Part shown: one piece after another, positions 38,275 to 48,192 of the stretch
How the letters are laid out: every line of letters begins with the position of its first letter
How positions within the stretch are numbered: position 1 is the stretch's first letter
Assembly: GCF_003254395.2 (NCBI RefSeq)
Contig: NC_037639.1
Location: forward strand, 14,497,037 to 14,561,036
From: Apis mellifera
Lineage: Eukaryota > Arthropoda > Insecta > Hymenoptera > Apidae
Length of the DNA: 64,000 bases
Direction: 5' to 3'
Program-made: the position numbers and the translations under genes
Notes under the pieces: generated by a model
Told to the model about the DNA's origin: nothing
The model's input: only the letters and a program-made list of their open reading frames with translations
Databases searched by the model: none

Positions 38275-38290
38275 ACCATCTAGCGGTGAA
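38275..38290 (+). promoter_or_regulatory. CTCF-like motif
   Basis: ACCATCTAGCGGTGAA matches the CCATCTAGCGG form of the CTCF-type core and lies about 225 bases upstream of the NRF-1-like site of SPG21. Confidence 0.3.
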
Positions 38291-38499
38291 CTAGTAGAAC
38301 TACTCGATAGGAGAAATAAAATAAAAAAAATATAAATTTCTTAATTATTGAATTGAAATTTTTAATTTTTAATAACTTGCATTAAAATATTTATATTTTA
38401 GAATATAATTTGATATAAATTTTATACGATATTAACCATAATATGGTAAAATGAAATATGATGATACCAACATGATAACGTATACGTATACGATGCATA

Positions 38500-38511
38500 T
38501 GCGCATGCGCC
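38500..38511 (+). promoter_or_regulatory. NRF-1/Erect-wing-type site, probable SPG21 promoter element
   Basis: TGCGCATGCGCC matches the palindromic NRF-1 consensus YGCGCAYGCGCR at 11 of 12 positions; the final base is C where the consensus has R. It is preceded by GCATA. NRF-1-family sites are typical of housekeeping promoters and usually lie just upstream of the start site. Here it is an isolated GC-rich island in AT-rich DNA, about 510 bases before the SPG21 start codon, which fits the inferred 5' exon and intron. Confidence 0.5.
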
Positions 38512-38519
38512 CTGATGCT

Positions 38520-39011
38520 TTCGGTAGTGACAATATAACGAATCTTATGCAAAGAATGAAAGAGACAAAAGACGACGATGCTCGGAAGGGGGTGTAAACT
38601 TAACAGAACTGTCGGGATATTCTCACAAACAAGTGCTATTAAAGTAATTTGACCTTTGAAATTACTGGATAACTCGGTTATTTTCCTATAATAACCTTTA
38701 CGTATTCAGGATGTCTACTAGGAGTAACAATATAAAAAAAACCGTCCGACACGTAACCTGCTCTTGAGGTAAATTTAATCTAATATTGAATATATAATTG
38801 TAAGCATTACGTATTTTTACTCTTTTACTTAAATTTTAAATAAATCTTAATTTATATTTCAATTATTCAAAGATAATCTCCCATATATAATTTTTAATAA
38901 TCGTAATATTAAAATTTGGATAATTTTATTCTTTTCTTTTTTACAGATATTGGTATTTCGAACGTAAACAACGATAAATATTAGATATAATCGAGAACAA
39001 AATAAAAAAAA
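38520..39011 (+). other. Inferred SPG21 5' UTR with one intron
   Basis: A non-coding first exon is inferred to end at 38768 (CTTGAG|GTAAAT). An acceptor with a good pyrimidine tract (TTTTATTCTTTTCTTTTTTACAG) ends at 38946, so the coding exon would begin at 38947 and carry a 65-base leader before the ATG at 39012. The transcription start is not fixed by the sequence; it probably lies shortly after the NRF-1-like site. Confidence 0.4.
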
Positions 39012-40840
39012 ATGTCGTGTACGAGCGAGCTTTCTCGATCACAGGAATATCTCAGCTTTCGTAGTTCCGTCCCGCTTAGAAAAATCGTCGTTGACGCCGA
39101 TGGTACTAAGGTAATTGTTAAGCTTAATTTTATAGCTTTGAAGATTTTGTTTAACAAGATTACGTTTAAAATTGATATCCGATGACCTCATGAAGTCAAA
39201 ACTATCGTAAACAAATCTTATATCTGAAGATATAATCGAATCCACGATGATCAAAGTCAATAAGTGTTGAATGTTTTTTTGATGAATAACAATATTTATT
39301 TTATATTATATTCTGTTCGATTTCTGCTTTAAAATCGAAATATTGTTATCAATATTATCATTAATCACACAAATTAAACGGAACATGAACATTCTTTTAT
39401 CTTTATTTGAAATATTTAACGGTAGTATTGAAACGTCGAAACTGTTTTTATATCCGATAAGAATAATAATAAATAATCTTTTAGGGATGGAAAGTATACG
39501 ATTCTAGTCCAAAAACCATTAAATGTCCGCTTATATGTCTTCCACCGGTCAGTGGGACAGCCGATATCTTTTTTAAACAAGTACTGGGCTTAGCAGCAAA
39601 AGGATACAGAATCATATCAGTAAGTTTTACAAATTTTTTTTACAAACTTTGAGATACATATAAATTTACGTGTAATAAAATGATTGATAATAATATTTCA
39701 GGCTGAACCGCCCGTGTACTGGAACGTTAAAGAATGGTGTGATGGATTCAGAAAACTTTTGGATTACATGGAATTAGATAAGGTGCATCTTTTCGGCGCT
39801 TCATTAGGTTAGAACGTACGAACGAGATATACTTTGTTATATAACTTTTATATTCGATGTAACAAGAGATGTATCTTCGATATCGATCCAACCGAAATAT
39901 TTATTTTTAGGTGGATTTCTGGCGCAAAAATTCACCGAAGTGAATGCTCATTGTCCTAGAGTAGTATCGTTGGTTTTATGTAACTCGTTCACGGACACGT
40001 CGGTGTTCAGTTACAATGATTCCGCGACGATGTAAGTATACACTAATTATCGTTGTTTCTATTACGTATAATTATGCGTTTCTTTTTTTTTAACGACTAT
40101 AAAGTCAAACGAATTCGTCGTATTTCATCGTTTGATTCTCACTTGTTTCGAGATAAGTAGAAGAGAACGCGAGATACGTTATCTCGAATATTTTTGCGTT
40201 TTAACACACTATTCCTAATCAATTCAAATTCGTAGCTTTTGGATTTTGCCATCGTTGGTATTAAAAAAGATGTTAATGGGAAACTTTGTAACGGATAAAG
40301 TGGACGGAGAGATCGTTGAGGCGATTGATTTTATGGTAGAAAGAGTACGTATCTTCGTGATTGTTTTTTTCTTTATCATTTCTTATTCTTAAAGATCATT
40401 ACATGAATATATATATATATACATCTGTTTCCAGTTGGAAAGTTTAACGCAACCGGAATTAGCGTCTCGATTAACGATGAATTGCGTCAATTGTTACGTA
40501 CAACCGCAAAAGATATGTCACTTGCCCATCACCATCATAGATGTTTTTGACGAGTACGCATTGTCCAACTCGGTGAGAGAGGAAGTGTATAAATGTTATC
40601 CAAATGCTAAATTGGCCCATTTAAAAAGTGGCGGGAATTTTCCATATTTAAGTCGAGCGGCAGAAGTAAATTTACATTTACAGGTAATTGATGATATACT
40701 ATACTTTAAATCAAACTTATGGTATCAACGCAATTGATGATACTTATATTATTAAGTGAAAGTGAAAAATATATTTACAGATACACTTAAGGCAGTTTGA
40801 AGGCACTGAATATGCTGCTTCTGAAAGAAAAAAATTATAA
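39012..40840 (+). CDS. SPG21: Maspardin (SPG21) orthologue, 292 aa, seven coding exons
   Basis: Coding exons are 39012-39110, 39485-39619, 39702-39807, 39911-40031, 40236-40344, 40435-40683 and 40781-40840; all introns are GT-AG and the join is 293 codons including TAA. The protein has an alpha/beta-hydrolase fold. Diagnostic segments are VPLRKIVVD near the N-terminus, LPPVSGTAD (52-60), the nucleophile elbow GASLGG (110-115, Ser112), [19 protein letters not shown] and GGNFPYL (256-262). In canonical hydrolases the last motif holds the catalytic His; here it is Asn258, as in human maspardin, so a classical triad is doubtful. In mammals maspardin associates with CD4 and late endosomal/trans-Golgi membranes, and its loss causes Mast syndrome (SPG21). 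The protein ends AASERKKL, about 16 residues shorter than the human form. The first in-frame ATG of the exon is the start. Confidence 0.95.
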
Positions 40841-41403
40841 CGTCATTAATATGGAATTGAAATGATTTATAGTTATCGTACCTATATGCATTTTACATAT
40901 GTAATTGATATTACATACGATTCTCTATTTATTCCATTATCGGCAATCTGTCTGATTTACACTGTCAGATTGTCAGTAACGCATACTAGGATGTACGATT
41001 GTTATAACAATATTGAAACGATTTTAAATATATTCGCCATATCAAATATGCCTAAATAATTTATGTATATAGATATTAGTATTATTGTAAAACATTTACG
41101 CTATTTTTATCATGATCGTATATATTTGAACATACTTTTTATCGTGTATTTTCTTAGGCGAATATTTATCAATCGTAAGTTTCCTCGTTTCGAAAATGAA
41201 TTCGAAAAATATAAAATGATCCTATATTGTTTTTTCGATCAAACAATATTCTATGAAATAATGATAATTTTTATGATAAAGAAAAAAAAAATTTTTAAAA
41301 AGTGTTGTAGATAAAAAAAAAAAATCAAGTATACAACTAAATGTAATAAGTTAGTTAAGAAGAAACAAATTGAAAATATATATAAATTAAGGCATACGTC
41401 GCG

Positions 41404-41558
41404 ATTAAATATAAATATATTTAATTCCCAATTGTATACCTCGTAAGCTCGTTCGAAATAAACGTATAATTTTGTAAAAAAAAAAAATATATCTAGAAAG
41501 ATTGAGACAAACAGTAATCGTGAAAGATATATAAAGTTGATACGTTTCATTCAATAAA
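41404..41558 (+). terminator. Probable SPG21 polyadenylation signals
   Basis: ATTAAA at 41404-41409 and AATAAA at 41457-41462 and 41553-41558 are the first such hexamers found after the SPG21 stop, implying a 3' UTR of about 0.6-0.7 kb. Which one is used cannot be told from sequence. Confidence 0.4.
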
Positions 41559-42221
41559 AAAATATTAACTGAATTAAAGATAATTTGCTTCGGGATGGTT
41601 TACTCTGGCGGTGAATGAACTCTGAAGACGATATAGTCTCTCCAAGACCGTCCAACAGAGAGACCGTACAAGAACTTGTTCGGTATCGATTTCTCAACAT
41701 GCGCTCTCTCTCCCGTTTCTTTTAAACGAGATTGGATTACAGAGTCTCTCTTGTCTATCTATGGGACACCTTTACATTCACCTACATACGCATTAATTAC
41801 ATACTGTACACGGAAAATTCTGACTAACTTCCCAACTTTCGAACACGAAACTTTTTTTATACATATATATATCTCTTATATCAAAAATTTCATATTACAA
41901 TTATAATTATAATTTGTCTCGAACGTTATTTATAAATACTTTTTTCAGTCAAAATAAGTAATTTTTTATCTTGCACAATATTTTATATTCTCAAGATATA
42001 TGGAATCTTTTTTCCACAATATTAAGATTTATTTGCAAAGTTTGTCGCATTTTGAAACTCGGATACTCGAGCTCCCGCATTGCCAATTTTAATCTCGAGC
42101 GACAAAACGATTTTTACGATCGATAAGATTACGATTATCAAACGGCAATAAATGAAATAATCGATTTAATAACGATAATCATTGATGCCGTAAAAGCGGG
42201 AAACAAGGCGCGTTTGAAAGT
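41559..42221. other. Intergenic AT-rich sequence between SPG21 and MFSD12
   Basis: No exon is supported. A short open frame at 41676-41906 shows no recognisable protein. Composition is AT-rich until about 42.15 kb, where CpG rises toward the inferred MFSD12 promoter. Confidence 0.6.
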
Positions 42222-42255
42222 TCAGTCGTTGATGTGGTCACGTCGCGGATAGTCG
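42222..42255 (+). promoter_or_regulatory. Inferred MFSD12 core promoter: initiator plus DPE
   Basis: TCAGTC at 42222-42227 matches the arthropod initiator (TCAKTY), with A+1 at 42224. AGTCG at 42251-42255 begins exactly at +28 and matches the downstream promoter element consensus RGWYV. No TATA box lies at -30. It faces MFSD12, 1.3 kb upstream of its ATG. The spacing match is direct; assignment to MFSD12 is inference. Confidence 0.4.
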
Positions 42256-43559
42256 ACGCGTGTTTCGCTCACGGCCGCGAACGGAATGCGTACACCCGAC
42301 GATTATCGATGATACGTCGAAAGAAAATTAATCCAATTTCGCATATACGCGCAACGGCATAACGTAACGCGTGAATTTCTCGTAAACATCGCTTTTGACG
42401 TGCGTCGTTCGTGACCCTCTCGAGATTCTTCCCTTCCCTCCGAGCAAATCGTCGCACGTTTCGAAACGCGCGTTTAAAAAACGATCGATAAGCCTCGATG
42501 GAAAAAGCGGAAGAGAGCGAGTGATCGCGAAAAAAACAAATATACCCGGCACCCGATCTCATCCGGTAGGCGTGTGGAATTCGATACCGCGGCGTGTAAT
42601 CGTGAAAACGTTTTGTGAATGACACGAAAGCACACAGTTTGCCAACGATTCCCCGACTGTAAAGATAAATCGTATCCTAGTTTCTTGCGGTCGATCGATC
42701 GGCCAACAAGCTTCCCGCGACGCGGAGATCTCTTCGACTTCGGTCTACAGCCTTAAGCGGAAATCGTATCCAGATTCGCCGGGTGAAAGGAAGGCCAATT
42801 GCGTGCCAATTTTCCTTAAAAACTATCACGGCGCGTATCGACGACGTATTGGTATTGGGACAGATTTTTCGAAATATCGCCGATTCCGATACTCGATATT
42901 CACTTGAACGATCGGCGCTTCCGGTGTTATCGCCATCTATCGCAACTAAGTAAACAGACGCTTCGGATGAAAATACCAATAAATGAATGTAAGTTTAGTG
43001 ATTCGACACGGTAGAAAAAGTTTTTTCTTCGAAAGAGGGATATACTTGGTGACATTTTTGAGATATCATAATTTCGAGATGAAGAAAATTTACACGAAAA
43101 TCGGTCCTTTCATAAACTCGAAAAATATATTATTCGTAATTAATTAATTGAAAGTTACACAACATGTTTACACGTGCGTTTACTCATCTTCGAACAACAA
43201 TTAACGATAATTAATAGTAATATTTCCACGATTACAATTAACAGCAAATATTATTTATCTCGTATTGTTCGATAAAAAAAATGTGATAAAAGTTCGATAA
43301 TATTCGATTTGTATGTTTTAATAATTTTTTTAATTACAATAATAGCAATTAAAATTTTATATCTGTAGATATATACTTTCTGGAAAATGTTTAAATGAAT
43401 AAAATTACGATTTAATTTACAGAAAGAAACGCTAAAAAAAAATGGACAATTCATTGAATGATCGCAACGAATTCACTTGAAACGGGATCGGGAAAATTTT
43501 TTTTTTTTTTTTTTCTCGAGAAAAACGTTTTTCGAATCGTATCAAGATCGAAAATTTGA
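42224..43559 (+). other. Inferred MFSD12 5' UTR with one intron
   Basis: A strong donor GAAT|GTAAGT lies at 42988/42989 and an acceptor with a long T run (TTTTTTTTTTTTCTCGAG) ends at 43520, so a non-coding exon 42224-42988 could be joined to the coding exon from 43521. The leader exon would be long and contain upstream ATGs, so a shorter or different first exon remains possible. CGCCATCTATCG at 42931-42942 resembles a CTCF half site. Confidence 0.3.
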
Positions 43560-45487
43560 ATGGAATCCTCGAAGAAGATGGAAAACGCGGAGGAACAATC
43601 TCCTCTATTGGAGAGGAAGATAAGTACGCCGACGAAAATCGCTTACGCCTTGGGACATATTTTCAACGACCTCACTGCGGCCATGTGGTTCTCCTACACC
43701 CTGATTTATTTCCAAAGGGTGGCCCTGTTGGAGCCGATCGTTGCTGGTGCTCTTCTCCTTTTGGGTAAAAAGAAAAAAAAAAAGAACGAGAAAATTTTCT
43801 CAAGTTAAAATAAAAAAGTGATCAAAAATCTAAAAAAAAAAATTTGGAAATATATCTTTATTCTTTCAAGGTCAAATCATCGACGCCTTCATGACCCCTG
43901 TCTTCGGCGTATTGGTCGATCGATACCTGAAGAAAAAGATTTGGCACATTATCGGATCCGTGATGGTCACGCTATCGTTCCCAGTGATCTTTGGCGGGTT
44001 TGGCAAATCGTCGCACGCGAGCACCATGCTTCTTTACGTGGCCAGCATCGCCGTATTTCAAACTGGTTGGGCAGCTGTGCAGATATCGCATTTATCCATG
44101 ATCCCCGCGTTAACGAATTCGTTGCTGGCACGGGCAGACTTGACCGCGATAAGGTGATTCCCAAGATTTTTCAATACTTATCGTTCTTCCTCCCTTCCGA
44201 TATTTATTATAATATATATTTTATCGCCCCTTGTAAAAGGATCTCGTTAAAAATACAGGTATTCCGCCCAAGTCGGGTCGGCCGTTGCTGTATTCATCGT
44301 TACGTGGATAGTTCTGCCCACGGATGAGGAGGCAATGGGGCGATTAGTTGAAGAGGACAGTTATAAATTTAGAGTACGTGATTGAACTCTAACTGTACGC
44401 GTCGCAAAAGGCTATTCCTCCTTTGGGATATTGCGTCGTAAAGAAAGAGGAAAAAAAACATTTTTTAAATACTTAAATTTTTATTATACGGAGAAATTCC
44501 TAATGGACGTTGGTTAATGAAAAAAATTCCTCGTTGCAGAATATCGTTTTGACTTTAACGTCGATCGGTTTGATGGCAACCATACTCTTCCACGTGTTTC
44601 TGAAAGAAAATTTATTGGAGGATCTCGAATCGCATAAAGGAAATATCGAGGAAGCTAGAAGATTGTTCGACGGGTCTCAAAGTAGCCGAACCTCTTTGGT
44701 CGCCACGACGATATTACTTAGAGTGGCTATGCTGTACGTGGCGAGCAGACTTTTCATTACCTTGGCCACGGTATATTTACCATTGTACATAGAGGAAACG
44801 GATATCGATGGAAAGGAAGCCCTCGCCACCGTCCCATTGGTCTCCTACGTATCTTCCTTTGTTGCCGCTTTGTTGCTAAAGTACATAAACAAATCGTGCG
44901 GAACAAAGGTGTGTATATCAAATAAAAGCGTACTCGTGGTCGATATACACGTGTCACGTTGATGTGAATGTTTCATCTTCTCTTATTATATCTGTCTTTT
45001 ATTTTCTCCTCAGGTATGTTACTTTTTGGGCACGTTGATTGGCATAATTTCCGCCACTGTCACGGAATACGGAGGGACTTCGAAGGCGATTTTATACATC
45101 GTGGCGATTTTAATCGGAAGTGCGAGCTCGATCACAATGGTCACAGCGTTGAGCGTGACGGCGGAAATAATTGGGCCGCGAACGGAGCGAAGCGCCATTG
45201 TTTATTCGATCGTAACGTTCTTTGACAAAGTCGTTACGGGGCTCGTTGTCATCTTTATCGAGAAATTGTGAGAAAATTGATACTCTTCGAATGTTTTTAA
45301 GTATTATTAAAAGATGGAAGATAAAAGTATTCTCTATTTTATTTTTAAAAATTTTCTTTTTTTCAGGAGATGCACGCAACCAACGTACTGTCCAAATTAT
45401 AACAGAGATACTTTAGCCCTTGTGTGCGTTCTTTCCATGCTTCTCGGACTTGTCACATTATTTTCAGTTTCGCGATGTTTAAATTAA
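43560..45487 (+). CDS. MFSD12: MFSD12-type major facilitator transporter, 448 aa, six coding exons
   Basis: Coding exons are 43560-43764, 43871-44153, 44259-44373, 44540-44908, 45014-45267 and 45367-45487; introns are 99-166 bases, all GT-AG, and the join is exactly 449 codons with TAA. The protein is a multi-span membrane carrier of the GPH/MFS_2 branch of the major facilitator superfamily. It shows the N-terminal YALGHIFNDL...WFSYTLIY segment, the MFS motif-A core GVLVDRYLKKK (from 81), a charged central loop (about 215-245), and a Cys-rich loop CTQPTYCPNY before the last span. Length is close to the human protein (about 480). In mammals MFSD12 imports cysteine into lysosomes and melanosomes. 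The N-terminus holds E12-QSP-L16L17, matching the acidic dileucine sorting signal [DE]XXXL[LI]. A second ATG (Met7) could also serve as start and keeps that signal. Confidence 0.95.
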
Positions 45488-45637
45488 GAATAAGTACAAG
45501 AATTTTTCTATAACGAGAAAAAAAAAAAAACAAGAATCATTGAAATGCTCCTTACATCCTCGTATATATTTCATCTTTCTAACCCAACGATCACTTCATA
45601 CTTTCGTATTTTTCCATTTTTACGTAAAGAGTATACG

Positions 45638-45656
45638 AATAAACTTTTACAATAAA
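45638..45656 (+). terminator. MFSD12 polyadenylation signals
   Basis: AATAAA occurs at 45638-45643 and again at 45651-45656, about 150-170 bases after the stop codon, which would give a short 3' UTR. T/G-rich sequence follows. Confidence 0.55.
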
Positions 45657-46004
45657 ATTATATATACGAAACAATTTCTAAAATGTCGAATCTAATTATT
45701 ACGGGTTTGGAATCAAATTACATTTTCCCGCCAATTATGCGTTCTTGCTATATGTATATGTAAGGGAGAAATCGTTTTTATCGACGCGATTGACATTTTT
45801 GCAGATAGATGTCGTTGTAGGGCTGCGGTATACCCTTGGAAATTTCCAACAAACGGCGTGGTGGCAACGCCAAGGTACGATGACCTGCTCGATTTACACG
45901 TTACGTGGCGCATCGTGGTTGCGTTGTAGAACGTAAGACGAGATCCGTTGAATTCTACTTGGCCGTTATGTCTCGTCGGAGTATATAGCAGTTATCGTAT
46001 GGAC
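45657..46004. other. Non-coding region with promoter-type sites
   Basis: An E2F-like TTTTCCCGCC lies at 45723-45732. TTGGAAATTTCCAA (45836-45849) is a perfect 14-base palindrome whose centre GGAAATTTCC resembles an NF-kB/Rel half-consensus. CpG content rises again, marking the end of the AT-rich gene island. No exon is supported. Confidence 0.35.
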
Positions 46005-48126
46005 CTAACGATAGATACGAGCAAGATTGGAGAAAAGGGAGGGGAACGCAGACGAGCGAGTCAATCTCGAAAAGAAAGACAGAGAGGTTGAGGAAAACGA
46101 GAACGGAATAAGGAGGGAGAAGGAAGGAATGAACGTGAACGCGCGCGCGCGCGCACGAGTTTGCTCAGAGCGGTGGAGAGGGAAGGATAGGAAAAGAAAG
46201 AGGGAGTGAGAAGGGAAGAGTGAAAGAGAGAGGGAGAAAAGCAGGCGAACGAAGGCGCTTTGGTGGACCACGAGGCAACGACAAACGGCGCATACATCGC
46301 CTCGTGCGAACATGGCCCGGAAGGTGCGCGTGAGGCTACTGCGCAGAGTCTTGTTTTGCTCGGCGGGACGAGGGGAATACGGAGGCGGACGCATGTTCAC
46401 GGGGCATGGCGTGGTGCGCGTTCTAGTAAACAACTTGTGTGCGACTCATGCGGGGAATCTGCGTCCCGAGTAATCGTGATTTTTCTGCCGAACAAGCGCG
46501 ATACGTCGGTTCAGAATGAATTGTACCGTACACGAATAAATCATTTGCCGTGTGTCTCGTGAACACGGCCTCGTACGTGGAATATTAGTGCGATTTAACC
46601 AAGTTTGTCGGTTTCTCTGTTTGAGAACTCGACCGCGGACCACCGCGTGTGTTCCTCTCTACGCGTATGTGTTTACGTGTGTAGTGACTGATACGCGTGT
46701 TTACATAGAACAAGTGTCGCCGGTGTTGACCGATTTCCAGTGTCATCAATCGACTTTCGATCGGCTTCGAGTCTCGACGTTTCGTCGGAGTCATTCTTCG
46801 TTTCCTCCGTTCCACGTTGACACGGTAGGTGAATCTCGGTGGAATTCGTTTGATAGAATAGCCACCGAATTCGATCTCGGTCACGGCGTCGTATCCATCG
46901 AACACCGTGCCTGTGATGTATTTTCGGAGTAGCGCCATGCTTGGGCTCACGACTATGTTCTGCGAACCGCGAAATCGTAAGACGCGTGCGAGTAAACGAC
47001 ACGAGTGGCTCGCGATCGAATTTTCGCCAGATAGTTATCCGTTTCTGTCGTACAAATACGCGCCAATATTGCAAGACAATCGATTCGAGCATTCACTTTG
47101 AACGCCGCTTTCGATTCTCATTGATCGTCTGTTTAGCCGCTGTCAGTACCCTAGTCGGTCAGGCTCGCGCGCGCGTTTCTCTTTCACGTATTCGAATGGT
47201 TGGTAAACGGTCGTATGGAAAACGAAGGCGTAGAACGAAGGCGTAAAGGAAGTGCGCGATCGTTTACCTCTGACGTATGACACACGATCGATTATGGATA
47301 TATCACGCGTCTCGGGTTTCCTCTAGACCGGATAAAGATCGATTCGGCGAAGTGGATTGTCGTAACGGATGGTTTCGCGGAGAACGCGTTAAGCCGATAT
47401 CAATGGTCTCGCAGCTACTGCTACGACATGTGAAAATCGTATACGTAGTAGTTGGAGCGTGTCGCGTTCCCTCGTGAGGTGGTGAGTAGGGGGAATCGGG
47501 GTGTAAAAATGGTTGGAAGAGGGACGGAGAAGAAAAAAGATGGAGATACGTGAGAGAAATAGGTTGGGGAAAAAGACGAGGAAAGAAATGAAACAGTGGC
47601 GTGCGAATTAGTCGAAGAAATCGGGAGCGGTGGAGCACGCGATCGATGTCGGTGTCGATCGCCGTAGCCAGTTCCTCGGTAAAAGGTCCTCGGAACGTCA
47701 ATAGGCAGAGCGGCGCAGCTATATCGCATTCCACGTTATTTCTCTCTTTAGTCACTGACCTCGCGACTGTTCGGCCAACCTCGTTTCGTCGCCACTCTCG
47801 CCTCCTTGTTTACCACTCTCGACCGATTCCGAGTCGACCTCCGCTCCGAAGCTTCCTCTCGGCTTCTGTCTGTCTCTCCTTCTGCTCCTATTTCTCTCCG
47901 TAAACCGAACTTTTTAAAGGACTCGGCCCCGTCTACACAGGTGACGAAATATATCGAAGATAATTATACGCAAAGTTGATCGTACGATATTTTTTTAATA
48001 TTTGTTAAATCGGTGCAATTGTCGTTAATGAGGTTTTTAGAACGCATGTCTAGTTTGCGCCAGCTGTTTGTTGCACGCTCGTAAAACTGATTTAGATTCT
48101 CCTCTACAAAATGTACCTAGGCCTAG
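46005..48126. other. GC/CpG-rich non-coding region, possibly 5' leader of another gene
   Basis: No coding exon is supported. A CG run is at 46139-46154. A 53-codon ATG frame at 46312-46473 (starting MARKVRV) and longer CpG-driven frames around 46.55-47.25 kb and 47.30-47.76 kb have no recognisable domain. The texture (TCG-rich, repeat-poor from 46.3 to 47.3 kb) is like long insect 5' UTRs, but no promoter-exon-donor chain can be built. Confidence 0.35.
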
Positions 48127-48192
48127 CCAATGGGAAACGAAAAGCCAGTGTACGTGTATATAAATTTGATAGCGTGAAGTGAGAATATTAAC
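48127..48192 (+). promoter_or_regulatory. Candidate TATA promoter with CCAAT box
   Basis: CCAAT at 48127-48131 is followed by TATATAAA at 48157-48164, outside any TA microsatellite. A start site about 30 bases later would be near 48188-48192. The downstream 600 bases contain only short ATG frames that soon stop (for example ATGCCGTGA), so a long leader, a spliced gene or a non-coding transcript are all possible. Confidence 0.35.

Larger units (their letters stand above)
37221..38499. other. AT-rich intergenic sequence upstream of SPG21
   Basis: No exon is supported. A short open frame at 37522-37773 lacks any known feature. The sequence is strongly AT-rich, unlike everything to the left, and carries two CTCF-like motifs annotated separately. 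Confidence 0.6.

Noticed and set aside
46312..46473. 53-codon ATG frame starting MARKVRV
   Set aside because: Short, very Arg/Gly/Val-rich, no domain; could be an upstream frame in a leader but nothing shows it is used.
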